From Bin87 sp965262485 (GTDB lineage: Bacteria; Chloroflexota; Dehalococcoidia; Lucifugimonadales; UBA3495), in NCBI GenBank assembly GCA_965262485.1, contig OZ253540.1, positions 124,001-188,000 on the forward strand: DNA of 64,000 bases. The letters are read 5' to 3'. The stretch's first letter is position 1. Every line of letters begins with the position of its first letter. Shown here piece after piece: positions 45,757 through 54,668 of this stretch. A program made the translations under genes and the position numbers. The notes beneath the pieces are model-generated. The model had not been told where the DNA came from, made no database searches, and saw only the letters and a program-made list of their open reading frames with translations.

Positions 45757-46635
45757 CTACCCTTGTCGAACGAACTTGTCGACACCGGTGCCGTCGCTGA
45801 GGCCGACGTAGATGTCGCCGCGGGAGTCGACCCAACTGCCGTGGCCGGGGCCGCGGCAGTCGAAGCGGGCCAGTACGCCTCCAGAAGGATCCAGGACGCT
45901 GACCCGGGCCGAAGAATCGTTGACGCTGCCCTCGCTGACGTACAGGACGCCCTCGGTGTCCACGGAGATGTCCATGGGCCGCTGGATGTCGTCCCAGATG
46001 GTGATGAACTCGCCGTCCAGGGTGAAGAGCTGCATCCGGTGATTCTCCCGGTCACAGAGGAAGATCGTGTCGTTGTGGATCAGGAGGCTGTGGGGAAGGT
46101 GGAAGTGCCCCGGCTCCGTCTTCCCCGGTTGTCCCCAGGACTGCTTGAGTTGACCGTCCCAGCTGAACCGGTGGATGCGAGCGTTGCGGTATCCGTCGGA
46201 TACGTACAGGTCGCCCGAGGGGGATGGGACCAGTTCACTTGGGTAGTTAAAGGGGCCGGCGGCGCGGGGGCAAAGGTCGCCCGGGTTTTCGCAGCCGGTG
46301 TCCGAGTGGACGCCGTGGCGCCCCAGCATCTGGATGGGCTTGCCGTCGATGGTGTAGACCAGGCAGACGGAACTGTCCCGGTCGGTCAGGTAAACCGTGT
46401 CGTCCTCGATGTAGATGCCGTGGGCGAATGAGAAGGCGCCGTTCCCCCAGCTGTCCAGCAGGTTGCCGTCCCGGTCGAAGATGAGGATGGGCGGGTCCTT
46501 GCGCTGGAAGGCGAACACCCGGTCCTGGGAGTCAGTGGCCATGGCGCTGACCATGGCGAAGGTCTCGCCCGCTGGCAGCTTGGCCCAGTTTTCAACCATT
46601 TCATAGGTGTACTTGCCGCTTCCTACGGTCGTCAT
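45757..46635 (-). CDS. NHL-repeat six-bladed beta-propeller protein
   Basis: About 292 residues from ATG at 46635 (GGAGG 10 bases upstream; a further in-frame ATG at 46671 has no site). Blade motifs recur: MATDSQDRVFAFQRKDPPIL, FDRDGNLLDSWG, FAHGIYIEDDTVYLTDRDSS, PSGDLYVSDGYRNARIHRFS, HNDTIFLCDRENHRMQLFTL, DTEGVLYVSEGSV. No signal peptide. The fold resembles peptidyl-alpha-hydroxyglycine lyase and SMP-30-like propellers, so lyase or lactonase activity is possible. A luciferase-like monooxygenase remnant lies upstream. Confidence 0.82.
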   Translation of the reverse strand: MTTVGSGKYTYEMVENWAKLPAGETFAMVSAMATDSQDRVFAFQRKDPPILIFDRDGNLLDSWGNGAFSFAHGIYIEDDTVYLTDRDSSVCLVYTIDGKPIQMLGRHGVHSDTGCENPGDLCPRAAGPFNYPSELVPSPSGDLYVSDGYRNARIHRFSWDGQLKQSWGQPGKTEPGHFHLPHSLLIHNDTIFLCDRENHRMQLFTLDGEFITIWDDIQRPMDISVDTEGVLYVSEGSVNDSSARVSVLDPSGGVLARFDCRGPGHGSWVDSRGDIYVGLSDGTGVDKFVRQG

Positions 46636-46683
46636 GCTTTTGGCCTCCGTATTGTTTGGATGGGATCTCATTGGTTGACGCGT

Positions 46684-46850
46684 CTATTGTAACGCCGGAA
46701 ACGCTTTCTGTTTCAGGTGGGGCATCACCTCGTCGGCAAACAGCTTCATGGGGCGTAGCGCCTTTTCGTGCTCCAAGTCGGGAAAGTAGCGCTCTCCCAG
46801 AGGTGCCACAAGCTTGTTGAGATCCAGTCGCCCGTCGATCTGTTCATCAG
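46684..46850 (-). pseudogene. C-terminal remnant of a luciferase-like monooxygenase
   Basis: Minus-strand end ERYFPDLEHEKALRPMKLFA, then DEVMPHLKQKAFPALQ and stop. The RLFA(E/D)EVMP ending is common in LLM-type flavin monooxygenases. The N-terminal part has been replaced by IS256 sequence. Same strand as, and 49 bases from, the NHL gene start, so the two were probably one operon. Confidence 0.4.
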
Positions 46851-47664
46851 GTGGTTCGCCGCGTCTGGAACGAGGGCCTCCGCGACTACGAGACCCCGTA
46901 GCTCCGGCGACTCCGTCTGACGCGACCGGCAGCAACACACCTGGGCATATACGCTCCGAGCCACCACAGTGGCGTAACACCTAACGACGCTGGGATTACG
47001 CCGGCCTTGGTTCCCGACAACCTCCGCAGGGTAGCGTCCATGCAAGTGGTGTAGGAGGAAGATGCCCAGCACTTCCCGCTGACCCTGGGCGTGACGCCGG
47101 TGGCCACCACCACGCTGACGTTGATCCACCTGAGGCGGAGACCGCCCTCCCGGACCTTCTGGGTCAACGCGTCCAGCCAAACGTAGGGATGCGGACCGCC
47201 GTCCAGAGGCTGGCACAGGAAGTTCTCCACCACCTCGTCCAAGTCCCAGCAGATGCGGGACACTGGCTCTTCGATATCCCGTCGCAGCCCAAAGCCTTGA
47301 CCAAGTCATCCACCCGCCGAGTGGACACACCTTCCAGGTGAGCCTGCTGGATGACGCTCAGCAGGGCTTTCTCGCTGCGACGCCGCGGTTCCAGCAGGCT
47401 GGGGAAGTAGCTGCCCTCCCGGACCTTGGGAATGCGCAACTCCATAGTGCCCACCCGGGTGTCCCAAGTCCGGCTGCGATAGCCATTGCGGTGGGTGAGA
47501 CGATCCGGGTTGCGCTCGCCGTGCTGGGCGCCGATCTGTGCCGAGACCTCGGCGTCCATGATGCTCTCCACCAGAACCTGCGGGGCTTCCCTCAAGAAGT
47601 CCACATCGCCTTCCATGCCACGCTTGCTTAATAGTTCCAAAAGATCCATGCTTTTCTTGGCCAC
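46850..47664 (-). pseudogene. IS256 transposase, multiply frameshifted
   Basis: GTG start at 47664 with AAGGAG upstream; KKSMDLLELLSKRGMEGDVD, MDAEVSAQIGAQHGERNPD, RTWDTRVGTMELRIPKVREG, then frame changes lead to EEPVSRICWDLDEVVENFLC and LPLDGG-type PLDGGPHPYVWLDALTQKV with its Asp residues. Later parts (GIFLLHHLHGRYPAEVV) are in yet another frame. It is a dead copy, truncating the monooxygenase gene. Confidence 0.75.
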
Positions 47665-47762
47665 CGTCGTACTCCTTGCTCGGGTTCGTTGTTGTTCCGA
47701 CAAGGATGACGCGGCGGCCAACTTCATGCCACCTGGTTCCTGTTACACCACATGCAGGGACT

Positions 47763-48148
47763 TTACTCAGGCCATCGGTCTCGCCCATTGGAAAGCAGCA
47801 GGGGTGTGCGCCGAGGTGGTGGTGGGGCCCGCCCGCCTTTCAGGAAAAGCACGTTGTCGTTGTCGTCGACGATGTAGTCGGCGGTGAAGTGGACGCCGTC
47901 GGTGTCGAAGTGGTCATCGAAATAGCCCCGAAACGGGCTGTAGTTCCAGAGTAGCGGTGGGTCTATGACGTTGATCAGTGCTTGGGTGTATTGGCCGATG
48001 GCGTCGGTGTGTTTCCAGTTGTAGGGCAGCGGCTGTTGGGGGTAGTAGTTGGAGACGCCCATGGCCTGCCCGTCGTAAACGGACACCCGGTACTCGACCG
48101 GGTATCCGTCGATGATTTGGGCGTTTGTCGGTAGTGACTCAGCTTAAA
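47763..48148 (-). pseudogene. 3' part of a gene cut by IS256, possibly ATP-grasp-like
   Basis: In frame: IDGYPVEYRVSVYDGQAMGV, NYYPQQPLPYNWKHTDAIGQ, GVHFTADYIVDDNDNVLFLK. The EYR..VYDG...G.S.YY and later D..VLFLEGG pattern recalls ATP-grasp proteins. There is no proper start (a TAA at about 48148 precedes) and the C-terminus runs into the IS256 end. Weak assignment. Confidence 0.3.
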
Positions 48149-48294
48149 ACGGCCAAGTCCAAGGGTGGGAGGTCGTTGACTCGTGATCCCTTTCGGATTG
48201 GTCGGCGGACGGGGTTACAAGTTCGTCCGCGAAGGCCGGGTGTACCGGGCTGATTTGGCGCGGTGACCCCGGGCTTCTGACCCCTTGGAGGTAG
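48149..48294. other. Short gap, nothing recognised
   Basis: About 150 bases between the ATP-grasp-like relic and the toxin stop codon; no supported feature. Confidence 0.4.
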
Positions 48295-48639
48295 TCAGGC
48301 TGCGGGCGGGCCTGCTTCAAGCACTGCCTTGTCATCTTCCCGTTCCAGTGAGATGAGGTCTGCCTTATGTTGGCTAAACAGGGCTGCGACCCTCGCGGTC
48401 GGGCAATTCCTCAGCGTGATGAATACGAGCTTCGAGGGTTGCCCGCACACGCGGCTCATTTCGCGGTAGTCACGGTCCTGGGTGACGATGACCAACCCAT
48501 GTTCGCGGGCGTAATCCCATATGTCAGTGTCCGCCGCGTCTTCAGGGCCGATGTCCCGGACGTGAAGTGAGTTGGGGTAGATGTCGGCGAGTTCGGCGAT
48601 GAGTCGGTGGGAGAGGTTGTTGTTGAACAGTAGCCTCAT
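48295..48639 (-). CDS. DUF5615 PIN-like toxin
   Basis: 114 residues. MRLLFNNNLSHRLIAELADI carries the N-terminal acidic/Asn motif (usually D.(N/D)L), then DAADTDIWDYAREHGLVIVT and TQDRDYREMSRVCG, the DUF5615/Mut7-C-like PIN fold. The usual first Asp (LLDENL) is Asn here, so nuclease activity may be lowered. Its ATG overlaps the stop of the DUF433 gene (ATGA), the standard antitoxin-toxin layout. Confidence 0.82.
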   Translation of the reverse strand: MRLLFNNNLSHRLIAELADIYPNSLHVRDIGPEDAADTDIWDYAREHGLVIVTQDRDYREMSRVCGQPSKLVFITLRNCPTARVAALFSQHKADLISLEREDDKAVLEAGPPAA

Positions 48640-48917
48640 GCGTTTCCCGGCGCGGTCAGTGCCATGCGCCGTTCTTGGGCAGCCGCAAATGCGAAGCAGG
48701 CCAACAGGTCGTCATTGGTGAGCTCTGGGAAATCGCTCAGTATGTCCTGCTGCGTCATGCCGGACGCCATGTACTCCAGGACATCTCCGACGGTGATGCG
48801 CGTTCCCCTGATGCACGGTTTGCCGAAGCGTCGCTGCGGGTCGATAGTGATTATCCGCCGGTAGTCTGGGGCCTCTTCGTCGCCGCGTTCATTCCCGCCC
48901 TCGGATGTCCTTAGCAT
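48636..48917 (-). CDS. DUF433 antitoxin
   Basis: 93 residues from ATG at 48917. ITIDPQRRFGKPCIRGTRIT and VGDVLEYMASGMTQQDILSD then FPELTNDDLLACFAFAAAQE match the DUF433 family, which pairs with DUF5615 toxins. The start is uncertain, because the same frame continues upstream into pentapeptide-repeat sequence without a stop, so it may be translated as a fusion or from its own weak start. Confidence 0.75.
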   Translation of the reverse strand: MLRTSEGGNERGDEEAPDYRRIITIDPQRRFGKPCIRGTRITVGDVLEYMASGMTQQDILSDFPELTNDDLLACFAFAAAQERRMALTAPGNA

Positions 48918-49398
48918 CAGTTCCACTGGCCGGACGCCCGTGAGGGTGGCCCCGTCGAGGTTGGTTTCCGTGAGGTCGATCCCGGTGAAGTCGATGCCCG
49001 TGAGGTCGGCACGGCTGAGATTGGCGCCCTGCAGTGCCACACCGGTGTAGGTTCGCGTAGGCCAGGTCCGCGCCGGTGAAGTCGGCATTGTTCAGGCGGC
49101 TGCCAGAGAGGTTTGCGCCGTAAAGGTAAGCGGCGGAGCAGTTGGCGTCCTGTAGGTCGGCGTTGATCAGGACGGCGTGTCCAAGGATTGCGTTGGTGAA
49201 GTTCGCACTCCTGAGGTTCACGCCGAGGAGCTGGATGGGTCTGCTCACCTGTTGGGCAGGGTTGCTGCGCTTGGTTGCCAGGAAGGCGTCGTGCATATGG
49301 GCCCCCGAGAAGTCAGGCTGGAAGTCATCGGCCTCGCGTCGTTCGTTCCAGGCTCCGGCTCCTTCGAGCAGCCATTTGATGTGTTGTTGGTTAGCCAT
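48918..49398 (-). pseudogene. Pentapeptide-repeat protein, frameshifted into DUF433
   Basis: MANQQHIKWLLEGAGAWNER, then VNLRSANFTNAILGHAVLIN, ADLQDANCSAAYLYGANLSG, ADFTGADLAYANL: A(D/N)LXX repeats forming a right-handed helix. At about 49050 the frame shifts; repeats resume as TYTGVALQGANLSRADLTGI and DFTGIDLTETNLDGATLTG, in frame with DUF433. Either a one-base error or a recent lesion. Pentapeptide proteins are structural, sometimes DNA mimics. Confidence 0.7.
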
Positions 49399-49587
49399 CG
49401 CAAGACCGTCCTGTGTCCGGGGCTGGTTTGGCTTCTGATTGTACCAAGTGATCCTGATGGCTCACTTGGCCTTGTCACTAGCAACATTAAAATGTGCAAA
49501 AGTAGCAAGTTGGAATTGACCCGCCCGATGGTAATGGCATCATCCGCGGCCGCTCTGCGGAGGTGCATCAGACCAATTGCTAAAGGT
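49399..49587. other. Intergenic gap before the IS21 element
   Basis: About 190 bases between the pentapeptide start and IS21 coding sequence. The left IS21 terminus should lie here, but I could not pair it with a right end. Confidence 0.4.
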
Positions 49588-50822
49588 GGGACAAGTGAAA
49601 GAGATTTATGAGATGAAAGAGCGGGCCGTTCGATCCGGGAGATCGCCCGGGAGCTGGACGTGTCGCGCAACACGGTGCGGAAGTATCTGAAGTCGCCGGA
49701 GGCGAGGCGGCCGAAGCCGCGGCCGCCGCGGAGGTCGAAGCTGGACCCGTACACGGATTACATCGACCTTCGGATGGTGGACGGGTTGGAGAATTGTCGG
49801 GTGCTGGATCGGGAGATCCGCGCCCTGGGCTATCAGGGTAGCTACTCGACGGTGGTGCAGTAGGTACGCCCGCGGCGGCGATGGCGTCAGCCGGAGGCGA
49901 CGCTGCGGTTTGAGACGGCGCCCGGGGATCAGGCGCAGGTGGACTGGGGCAGTCTGTCGTACATCGGCGTGGACGGGAAGCAGCGCCGCGTCTGGGTGTT
50001 CGTGATGACCATGGGCTGGTCCAGGGCCTGCTACGTGGCACTGGTGCGCAAAGCGGACACGGCCGCCTTCATCCAGTGCCACGTCAATGCCTTCGAGTAC
50101 CTGGGCGGCGTGCCGCGCCGCTGCCTTTATGACAACGCCAAGGTGATCACCCTGGGCCGGGACGAGGAGAAGCGGCCGATCTGGAACCAGCGGATGCTGG
50201 ACTTCGCCCGGCGGGTGGGCTTTGAGGCTCGGCTGTGCCAGCCCTACCGAGCCCAGACCAAAGGCAAAGTGGAGAACGGGGTCAAGTACGTACGGCGCAA
50301 CATGTGGCCCAGCATCCGCTTCACCACGGCATCATCCGGAAACTGGCCGACCTGAACCGGCAGGGACTGGAGTGGTGCGACGTGGTGGCCAACGCCAGAG
50401 TACACGGTACGACCTATCGGGTGCCCTGGGAGATGCTGGCCGAGGAGCGGCCCCACCTGGGCAAGCTGCCCGATCGGGCCACGCTGGCGCCGTATCTGCG
50501 GGAGGACCGCAAGGTGGCGCGGGATGGCTTCGTGAGTTGGGAGGGCTCCCGGTACGGCGTCCACTGGAAATGGGTGGGCTACACCGTACAGGTGGAACAG
50601 CGCCTGGGCACGGTGGAGATCTGGTCCGGCGACGAGCGTATCGCCGTGCATCCCCGGGCGCAGCAGCCTGGTCAACACTTCATCCTGCCCGGCCAGTGGT
50701 CGGGCCTGCCCAGGGGTGATAATCATCCTCGGAAAGAGGCAGTGGCGGTGCAGATTCCCGCGGGAGAGGTGGAGCGCAGCTCCCTGGACGTGTACGAACT
50801 GGTAGCGGGAGGTGTGGTATGA
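49588..50822 (+). pseudogene. IS21 IstA transposase with one stop and two frameshifts
   Basis: SIREIARELDVSRNTVRKYL is the helix-turn-helix; it is reached only if one G is added near 49623. A TAG at 49861-49863 interrupts YSTVVQ/VRPRRR. The rve core follows: APGDQAQVDWGSLSYIGVDG (first Asp), FEYLGGVPRRCLYDNAKVIT (second Asp) and YRAQTKGKVENGVKYVRRN (Glu). A shift near 50325 leads to GIIRKLADLNRQGLEWCDVV and the normal C-terminus. It overlaps istB by ATGA. Confidence 0.8.
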
Positions 50823-51360
50823 TTGCCCTGGAACAAGCCCGCCAGCACCTGAAAACCCTGGGCCTCAAGCAGGCCGTCGAAGTTTTGGACAACACCCTGG
50901 ATGCCGCGGCCAGCAAGCAACTGCCCTATCCCGAGATGCTGGCCGAACTGCTGGGCGCCGAAGTCGCTGTCCGCCCGGAGCGCAACCTCGCCATCAAAAC
51001 GCGGATGGCCCATCTGCCTTTCCAGCCCTCCATCGACGAGCGATTGGTCAAGGAACTGGCCAACCTGGCCTTCGTCGCCGAAGCCACCAACGTCCTGCTG
51101 CTGGGTCCGCCCGGCGTGGGCAAGACTCACCTGGCCATCGCCCTGGCCCTCAGGTCCATGGAGAATGGCCACGGCGCCTACTTCGTCCGGGCCTACGACC
51201 TTAATGGAAGACCTCAGGAAGGCCCGGGCTCAGCACAACCTGGACCGCCGGATGCGGGTCTACCTCGCTCCCAAAGTGCTCATAGTGGATGAATTCGGCA
51301 TCTGGCCCTATGACCGGGAGTCGGCCACCGCCTTCTTCACCCTGGTCTCGGCCCGCTACG
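50819..51360 (+). pseudogene. IS21 IstB ATPase, frameshifted and 3' truncated
   Basis: MIALEQARQHLKTLGLKQAV, AFVAEATNVLLLGPPGVGKT (Walker A), GAYFVRAYDL, then a shift at about 51200 to DLRKARAQHNLDRRMRVYLA and KVLIVDEFGIWPYDRESATA (Walker B). After LVSARY the sequence no longer matches IstB, so the last ~60 residues are gone. Confidence 0.8.
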
Positions 51361-51972
51361 GTATTCCAAAAGAATTAACTTCGAGTACACCATCCCTCTG
51401 CCCATCAGGCCGACAAGGCCGCCGAAGGCCCCAAAACGCAAAACCAACGTCGACGTCGACGTAAAAAACAAAACAGAGGCAAGAAGCCGCCCCGCACCAC
51501 AACCCAACTCGAACTTCCAGAGCGCAAAGAGCGGGAACGATAGCGAGGCGCAAAAAGGCGCGCCCAGAAAAAGAGAAAGGACAATGCAGCAGTTGCGCGG
51601 CGCCCGCTGTCCCCGGCCGCATTCAATGCCAGAAATGTGCGGCTAGAAATCGCGACCGCATGAACGCTTCGAACACTAAAAAGCGAGCGGATCACAAGGC
51701 TCTGGGTCTCTGAGTGATGTGCGACCAGCCTGCCATTGAAGGCCAAACCCGTTGTGTTGCATGCGCCGAGAAACATCGTGAGTATGGGCACCGCAGGGCG
51801 GCAAACGTCAAATCTGAACAGCCCGATTATCGGTCAGTTCGCGTGGAAACGTAAGTGCCGACCACGAAGCGGACTGCGGCAGACCAACACCAAACGACAA
51901 CCCCTTCGTCCTTACCTATGCTCTTCATCGTTGACAGGGAGAGGTTCACGCTGTGCGGGCGTTACTGGCCGG
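51361..51972. other. Degenerate region with a zinc-ribbon-like frame at 51468-51713
   Basis: One plus-strand frame without a start codon reads RRKKARPEKEKGQCSSCAAP then GRIQCQKCAARNRDRMNAS, two CxxC pairs in a basic context, ending at 51713. It could be the tail of a lost zinc-ribbon protein. The rest shows nothing recognisable. Confidence 0.3.
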
Positions 51973-52190
51973 GGTCTTCCACCGGAAGATTGATAGTAAT
52001 GAGTGCGAAGACGCCTTCGGCATCCCGCACTGGAACGGAGCGAGTGACCATCCAGATCTCTCCGCGCCTCCCGCATCAAAATAGGGCGCCGTCCAGACGC
52101 CCGCGTTGGCGGCCAACGGCGCCGTGACCCAGGCCTGCGACTCAATGTTGTAGGACGGCATGGCAAGGTTCAGTGTGGCCGCAGCCGACA
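51973..52190 (-). pseudogene. Cache-type sensor domain fragment
   Basis: SQAWVTAPLAANAGVWTAPY then FDAGGA, and in another frame GEIWMVTRSVPVRDAEGVFA, LITINLPVEDPG. The TAPY.D......(V/M)T...PV.D..G pattern is that of extracellular Cache domains of receptors. A frameshift lies at about 52060 and neither membrane segments nor an output domain remain. Confidence 0.5.
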
Positions 52191-52237
52191 ATCTCGCAGC
52201 CGCCTCAACGCGTAAGCCGACTTTCCTTCAGACGGAG

Positions 52238-52411
52238 AGATAGAAGGCAATACAGAAAGTCAGGCGCAAGGGAAAGTCGCTTCGAGCGATTGAGCGTGAG
52301 TTGGGAATCTACAGAGCCACCGTGAGGCAATATCTGGAGGCCGACGCCCCACCGACACGACAATCCCGGACAGTACCCACGACTTCATCATCTGATACCA
52401 TCACCACCTAA
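52238..52411 (+). pseudogene. Transposase helix-turn-helix fragment (IS21 or ISL3 type)
   Basis: KAIQKVRRKGKSLRAIEREL then GIYRATVRQYLEADAPPTRQ, the recognition-helix region of such transposases, ending TSSSDTITT and stop. No catalytic part. Confidence 0.5.
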
Positions 52412-52586
52412 ACTGGTGACATTTCTGCTGAACGCTTGGGCGGACGTTTACCCTGAACTTCGACACCCCAGTGGTACGTTTTGCCGCCGCCCTTGACATA
52501 CAAAAGTCAGTGTTCAAGACTTTCCTCGATAATCAAGGCGATCCGCAAGGCCACTTGGCGGATCGCTGAGCTATTGGAGGACTGGG

Positions 52587-53111
52587 ATGTCCATCAAAGG
52601 GATTCCGATGTTGATAATCTCCGGGTCTATGGGGGCTGGGAAAACTACGGTTCTCTCAGAGGTGTCCGATCTGCTAGTGGAGGCAGATGTACCGCATGCC
52701 GCTATCGACCTAGACTGGTTCTCAATTATGCATCCAGTACAGCCAAACTATGGAGAACGGCTAATGTTCTCGAATTTGAGAGCAGTTTGGCCTATCTATG
52801 CTGCTATGGGAGCTGAGCGACTTGTTGTAGCACGCGCAGTTGAGAACCGTGCGGAACTACAACAATTTGTAAAAGCCGTACCTGGATCCGAAGTTACCGT
52901 CTGTCGCCTAGAGGCATCTGTTGAGGCAATGCAGGAGCGTGTCCGCAAACGCGAGCCAGGAAGGTTTCAAGCACAGGGAATTGTTCGCGCTGCGGAATTG
53001 AGCGAGATCTTGAGGAGAGCGGGAGTAGAGGATTTCAAAGTAGACAATGACGTAGGAAGGCATATAACAGACGTTGCACGTGAAGTGCTATCTGTTGCCG
53101 GCTGGCTGTAG
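52587..53111 (+). CDS. P-loop nucleoside-kinase-like protein
   Basis: 174 residues. Walker A ISGSMGAGKTTVLSEVSDLL, then PHAAIDLDWFSIMHP with an acidic pair as in adenylylsulfate or shikimate kinase-like proteins, and VTVCRLEASVEAMQERVRKR (lid Arg). Complete by length for small kinases. A+T content is visibly higher than in neighbours, which suggests a separate origin. GGAGG lies about 11 bases before ATG. The phosphate acceptor is unknown. Confidence 0.75.
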   Translation: MSIKGIPMLIISGSMGAGKTTVLSEVSDLLVEADVPHAAIDLDWFSIMHPVQPNYGERLMFSNLRAVWPIYAAMGAERLVVARAVENRAELQQFVKAVPGSEVTVCRLEASVEAMQERVRKREPGRFQAQGIVRAAELSEILRRAGVEDFKVDNDVGRHITDVAREVLSVAGWL

Positions 53112-53400
53112 TCTCGCGACAGTGCTGTACCTTACGAAGCATCGATATGCCCGCGTTCCTGGCCGTGCAGAGGAGACTAACTGGGGCAGGTGTGCTGGGA
53201 CGTGTAAGCTCATGATGAAGCGTGTCGTCCGGACCAAGACCGCCTAGACTTTGGTGCTAATTGCCCGATACAAAGCATGGTCCGGAAGTCTTACGGCGGC
53301 ATCATTGGTGACGTCCCAATGGGGACGATCCCGTTCGGGAGAGTGGCTACTGTCAGTGCCTTCCTCCGGCGACGCGCCGACACTGCCATGGTAAGGGGAG
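53112..53400. other. Gap with small IS630 scrap
   Basis: Around 53210-53247 the plus strand reads VVRTKTA and stop, a possible scrap of the FVWTKTA end of IS630 transposases. Otherwise nothing recognised. Confidence 0.35.
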
Positions 53401-53755
53401 ATGATGACTACACGCCAGAGGAGCGCAAAGCCGGTGGGCAAGACCGGAGGAGGGCCGGCGCGTCTGCCCGCGCAGCTGTCCCAGGTGAACCTGAACGCGG
53501 CGGGCATCGACGTGGGCGCCACCAGCCATTTCGTGGCAGTACCCCAAGACCGCGCCGAACCGCCGGTGCTAGAGTTCGCCGCCTTCACGGCCGACTTGTA
53601 TCGCCTGGCGGACTGGCTGGCCGAGAGCGAAGTGGAGACCGTGGTCATGGAGTCGACTGGGGTGTACTGGATCCCGCTGTTCGGGGTGCTGGAAGAGCGG
53701 GGGTTTGAGGTGATGTTGGTGGACCCTCGACGCATCAAGAACGTTCCTGGGCGTA
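53401..53755 (+). pseudogene. IS110-family transposase N-terminal fragment
   Basis: LNAAGIDVGATSHFVAVPQD (first Asp), ETVVMESTGVYWIPLFGVLE (Glu) and EVMLVDPRRIKNVPGRKA. In intact IS110 proteins the next residues would be TDVLD with the second Asp; here the sequence switches to the antisense of a sigma factor. Catalytically incomplete. Confidence 0.75.
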
Positions 53756-54086
53756 AGGCCGGCGGCGTCGGCTATCTCGGCGTGGGTGGGTTCCCGGCCC
53801 ATCTCGAGGGACAGCCGGCTGGCGGCGGCGTGGATCTTCCGGCCCTTCTTCCACATGGGTTGCGGCAGTCGTACGCTTCTCGCGTCCTGTGCGATGCCGC
53901 GCTGGATCATGCCTCGTATCCACCAGGCGGCGTAGGTCGAGAACCGCACGCCGTGGCGTTCGTCGTAGTGGTTGATGGCCTCGGCTAGGCCAACGTTGCC
54001 AGCCTGTGTGAGGTCGGTTATGTCCATGCGACTGTACAGGTGCTGGCTCATGGCGTAGCGGACGAGTCGCTGGTGTTTGGCGGCTA
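53756..54086 (-). pseudogene. Sigma-70 family RNA polymerase sigma factor fragment
   Basis: Minus strand: HQRLVRYAMSQHLYSRMDIT, DLTQAGNVGLAEAINHYDER, GVRFSTYAAWWIRGMIQRGI give sigma region 2, then LPQPMWKKGRKIHAAASRLS and PTHAEIADAAGLTPRNVLDA from region 3. The fragment is cut on its 5' side by the MITE at 54087 and on its 3' side by the IS110 piece. The open frame of 201 codons that covers all three is a chimera. Confidence 0.75.
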
Positions 54087-54201
54087 GTAGAGCGAAATCT
54101 TTGTAATGATGGGTAATTTGGTTGGCGGGATTACCTGGACAAGCATTAGACCGAAAACCTGGCTGCAAAAGCAATCCATCATTTCAAAGTAGTTGGACTA
54201 C
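54087..54201. repeat. MITE inserted in a sigma-factor gene
   Basis: 115 bp bounded by TA, ends GTAGAGCGAAATCTTTGTAA and, inverted, GTAGTCCAACTACTTTGAAA, matching the IS630 element at 43537 and the MITE at 11007. Read from the sigma strand it supplies a false N-terminus (MLLQPGF...). Confidence 0.85.
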
Positions 54202-54238
54202 TAGCGTGTCGCGGGCTAGAGCGTGTTGACATTCAGGT

Positions 54239-54300
54239 CGCGCGTCGAAAACGGCGGATCGCGCAAAACCGCGCGGTGTGCTACGATGCCGTCAAATCTT
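54239..54300 (+). promoter_or_regulatory. Promoter-like module, copy 1
   Basis: TCGAAAACGGCGGATCG is followed 20 bases later by TACGAT. A near-copy (TCGAAAATGGCGGATCG) lies at about 54963, followed 17 bases later by TAATAG. Each precedes short ORFs and hairpins. Candidate promoter or operator only. Confidence 0.3.
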
Positions 54301-54310
54301 AAATCACGTA

Positions 54311-54340
54311 ACCCCGCAACGTTGTCGCGTTGCGGGGCTA
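54311..54340 (+). promoter_or_regulatory. GC hairpin in leader region
   Basis: ACCCCGCAACG / CGTTGCGGGGC hairpin downstream of the promoter-like module; no T-run. Confidence 0.35.
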
Positions 54341-54420
54341 CGCCGAACACCTGAAAGAGCAGGCACTCGGAGCGTCCATGGCATCCGGATTGTAACCGGG
54401 TCAATATCGGACTTGCAAGC

Positions 54421-54455
54421 GCCTCCCTTTCGGGTTCTCGGAAGGGAGGCTTTTG
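54421..54455 (+). promoter_or_regulatory. Hairpin that contains the Shine-Dalgarno of the next small ORF
   Basis: Stem GCCTCCCTT / AAGGGAGGC with TTTTG after it. It reads as an intrinsic terminator, but its 3' arm GGGAGG is also the only ribosome site for the TTG at 54456. It may terminate, or hide the ribosome site. Confidence 0.5.
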
Positions 54456-54617
54456 TTGGTCCGATGGCTCACATGGTCCGCCGTAGGGCTCACGGTATGT
54501 ATTCTGCTGGGCGCCGCAGGCGTCAGCGACACGGTCATCGCGTTGCCTGCGGCCCTGTGCGCTCCAGGCTCCGCATTGTGGGTGGGGCGGTTGGTTGCGG
54601 GCAAACGGTCGGCGTGA
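54456..54617 (+). CDS. Small single-pass membrane protein
   Basis: 53 residues from TTG: RWLTWSAVGLTVCILLGAAG is a hydrophobic segment, a second weaker one follows (TVIALPAALCAPGSALWVG), and the tail is basic (RLVAGKRSA). Supported by GGGAGG six bases upstream, although that site lies in a hairpin. No family recognised. The same frame stays open beyond the TGA for another 87 codons. Confidence 0.4.
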   Translation: MVRWLTWSAVGLTVCILLGAAGVSDTVIALPAALCAPGSALWVGRLVAGKRSA

Positions 54618-54668
54618 CGATGGCCCGCTGAGCTCCACATCTACCACAACGGAGACAATCCCGAGGAA

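Noticed and set aside
53569..54174. A 201-codon minus-strand frame that looks like a full sigma factor
   Set aside because: Only about 110 central codons are sigma sequence; the start comes from a MITE and the end is antisense to an IS110 transposase.
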